From NCBI GenBank assembly GCA_008501785.1, contig QQUD01000007.1:1-7068 (forward strand): a DNA stretch of 7,068 nt. The letters are read 5' to 3'. A program made the translations under genes and the position numbers. Positions 6,793-7,068 of this stretch are shown piece by piece (the first letter of the stretch is position 1; each line of letters opens with the position of its first letter). The stretch is from Chloroflexota bacterium. Lineage in GTDB: Bacteria > Chloroflexota > Anaerolineae > Promineifilales > Promineifilaceae. Under the pieces are notes generated by a model, which was not told the origin of the DNA, made no database searches, and saw only the letters and a program-made list of their open reading frames with translations.

Positions 6793-7005
6793 TTATTTTG
6801 CTAATGCTTCCTGCTGCTTGCTAACACAGTGATGATCGCCAAATGAACAAAAGACGCAGCAGTCGCCGGGGTTTGGCCGTAATCTGGTACCACAACGGGC
6901 ACATGTATGAAACGCCAGTCAATAATTGTGGGGGATGTCCAGCATCTCTACGTGCCCACAGTCGGGACAGGTCAGGTTGGTTCGGGTCACAAGTTGTTTG
7001 TCCAT
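6793..7005 (-). CDS. GDCCVxC-family small selenoprotein (in-frame TGA read as selenocysteine)
   Basis: 70 codons from ATG 7005 to TAA 6793-6795, with one in-frame TGA at 6919-6921 (codon 29). The protein has CPDCGH (residues 13-18), then residue 29 (TGA), CARCGTRLRP (35-44) and GDCCVFCSFGDHHC (47-60). Relatives of similar length have Cys at the TGA position, in a MPxDxCxFFYECxxC context. As I recall, the family is named GDCCVxC domain-containing (seleno)protein, so Sec here is expected. The three cysteine pairs suggest metal binding or thiol redox chemistry, and such genes often sit near mercury or other metal-resistance genes. A MerR-type promoter lies directly upstream. Automatic gene callers would split or miss this gene. 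The alternative is a Cys-to-stop mutation, but both halves retain every signature residue. Confidence 0.75.
6887..6902 (-). promoter_or_regulatory. Candidate bacterial SECIS hairpin
   Basis: GTGCC, loop CGTTGT, GGTAC: a 5-bp stem with one G-U pair, beginning 17 bases after the TGA. The loop starts 22 bases after it and has G among its first two positions. These features fit the usual bacterial SECIS rules (loop 16-37 bases from the UGA, G near the loop start). The stem is short, so this is suggestive only. Confidence 0.4.
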
Positions 7006-7011
7006 GCCTGC

Positions 7012-7042
7012 ATGATACACCTTCCTGCTGCTGGAAGGTCAA
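7012..7042 (-). promoter_or_regulatory. MerR-family promoter and operator
   Basis: The -35 box TTGACC (7037-7042) and -10 box TATCAT (7012-7017) are separated by 19 bases. This over-long spacer is the hallmark of promoters activated by MerR-type regulators. Between them a perfect dyad, ACCTTCC-7-GGAAGGT (7019-7039), has the half-sites and spacing I know from the CueR-controlled copA promoter. The first A of ATG 7005 is the seventh base after the -10 box, so the transcript should begin at or beside the start codon (leaderless). The ATG at 7013 falls inside the -10 box and is not translated. The cognate regulator gene is not in the window. Confidence 0.85.
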
Positions 7043-7068
7043 GCGGGAATTCAAGGTGGGGTGCAGAA

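Noticed and set aside
7003..7013. Upstream ATG at 7013 giving an eight-codon frame overlapping the selenoprotein start
   Set aside because: It lies inside the -10 box of the MerR-type promoter, so it should not be in the mRNA.
6821..7054. 77-codon minus-strand frame over the selenoprotein gene
   Set aside because: Another frame of the GDCCVxC gene. It starts upstream of the promoter and lacks the family's cysteine motifs.

Overview
The window looks like chromosomal DNA of a moderate-GC, free-living bacterium. A TPR-CHAT protease, an ECF sigma factor beside a zinc-finger protein, and a large secreted metalloprotease together suggest Chloroflexota (Anaerolineae-like). That placement is inference from gene style, not from a phylogenetic marker.

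Layout, left to right. (1) Positions 1-1972, minus strand: an uninterrupted 657-codon gene fragment running off the left edge. It encodes a membrane-anchored or secreted zinc metalloprotease with a CLCA/M87-like active site (HEWGH, six residues, DE). It is easily overlooked because its stop codon lies outside the window. (2) Positions 2092-4641, plus strand: a TPR protein ending in a CHAT caspase-like protease domain with His and Cys in place. It diverges from the metalloprotease gene. (3) Positions 4642-6031, minus strand: an ECF sigma factor followed by a cytoplasmic protein with CxxC and HxxxCxxC motifs, probably its zinc-binding anti-sigma factor. The latter converges on the CHAT gene with no base between the two stop codons. 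The grouping suggests that the CHAT protease could release the sigma factor by cutting the anti-sigma protein, loosely like the TPR-CHAT/Csx30/sigma module of type III-E CRISPR systems. No CRISPR parts are visible here. (4) Positions 6032-6792: mostly non-coding, with two gene remnants (a GDCCVxC fragment and the C-terminal tail of a beta-propeller-like protein), a good minus-strand intrinsic terminator and a cluster of perfect palindromes. (5) Positions 6793-7042, minus strand: a 70-codon GDCCVxC-family gene whose in-frame TGA replaces a conserved cysteine. It looks like a selenoprotein, with a candidate SECIS hairpin after the TGA. It is driven by a textbook MerR-type promoter (TTGACC, 19-bp spacer, TATCAT, 7-7-7 dyad) placed so that the mRNA should be leaderless.

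Overlaid on the genes is an iterated palindrome, AACGGCCGTT. There are five perfect copies and two near copies between 352 and 5218. They lie in three different genes on both strands and in all three reading frames, so the signal acts at the DNA level, much like HIP1 in cyanobacteria.
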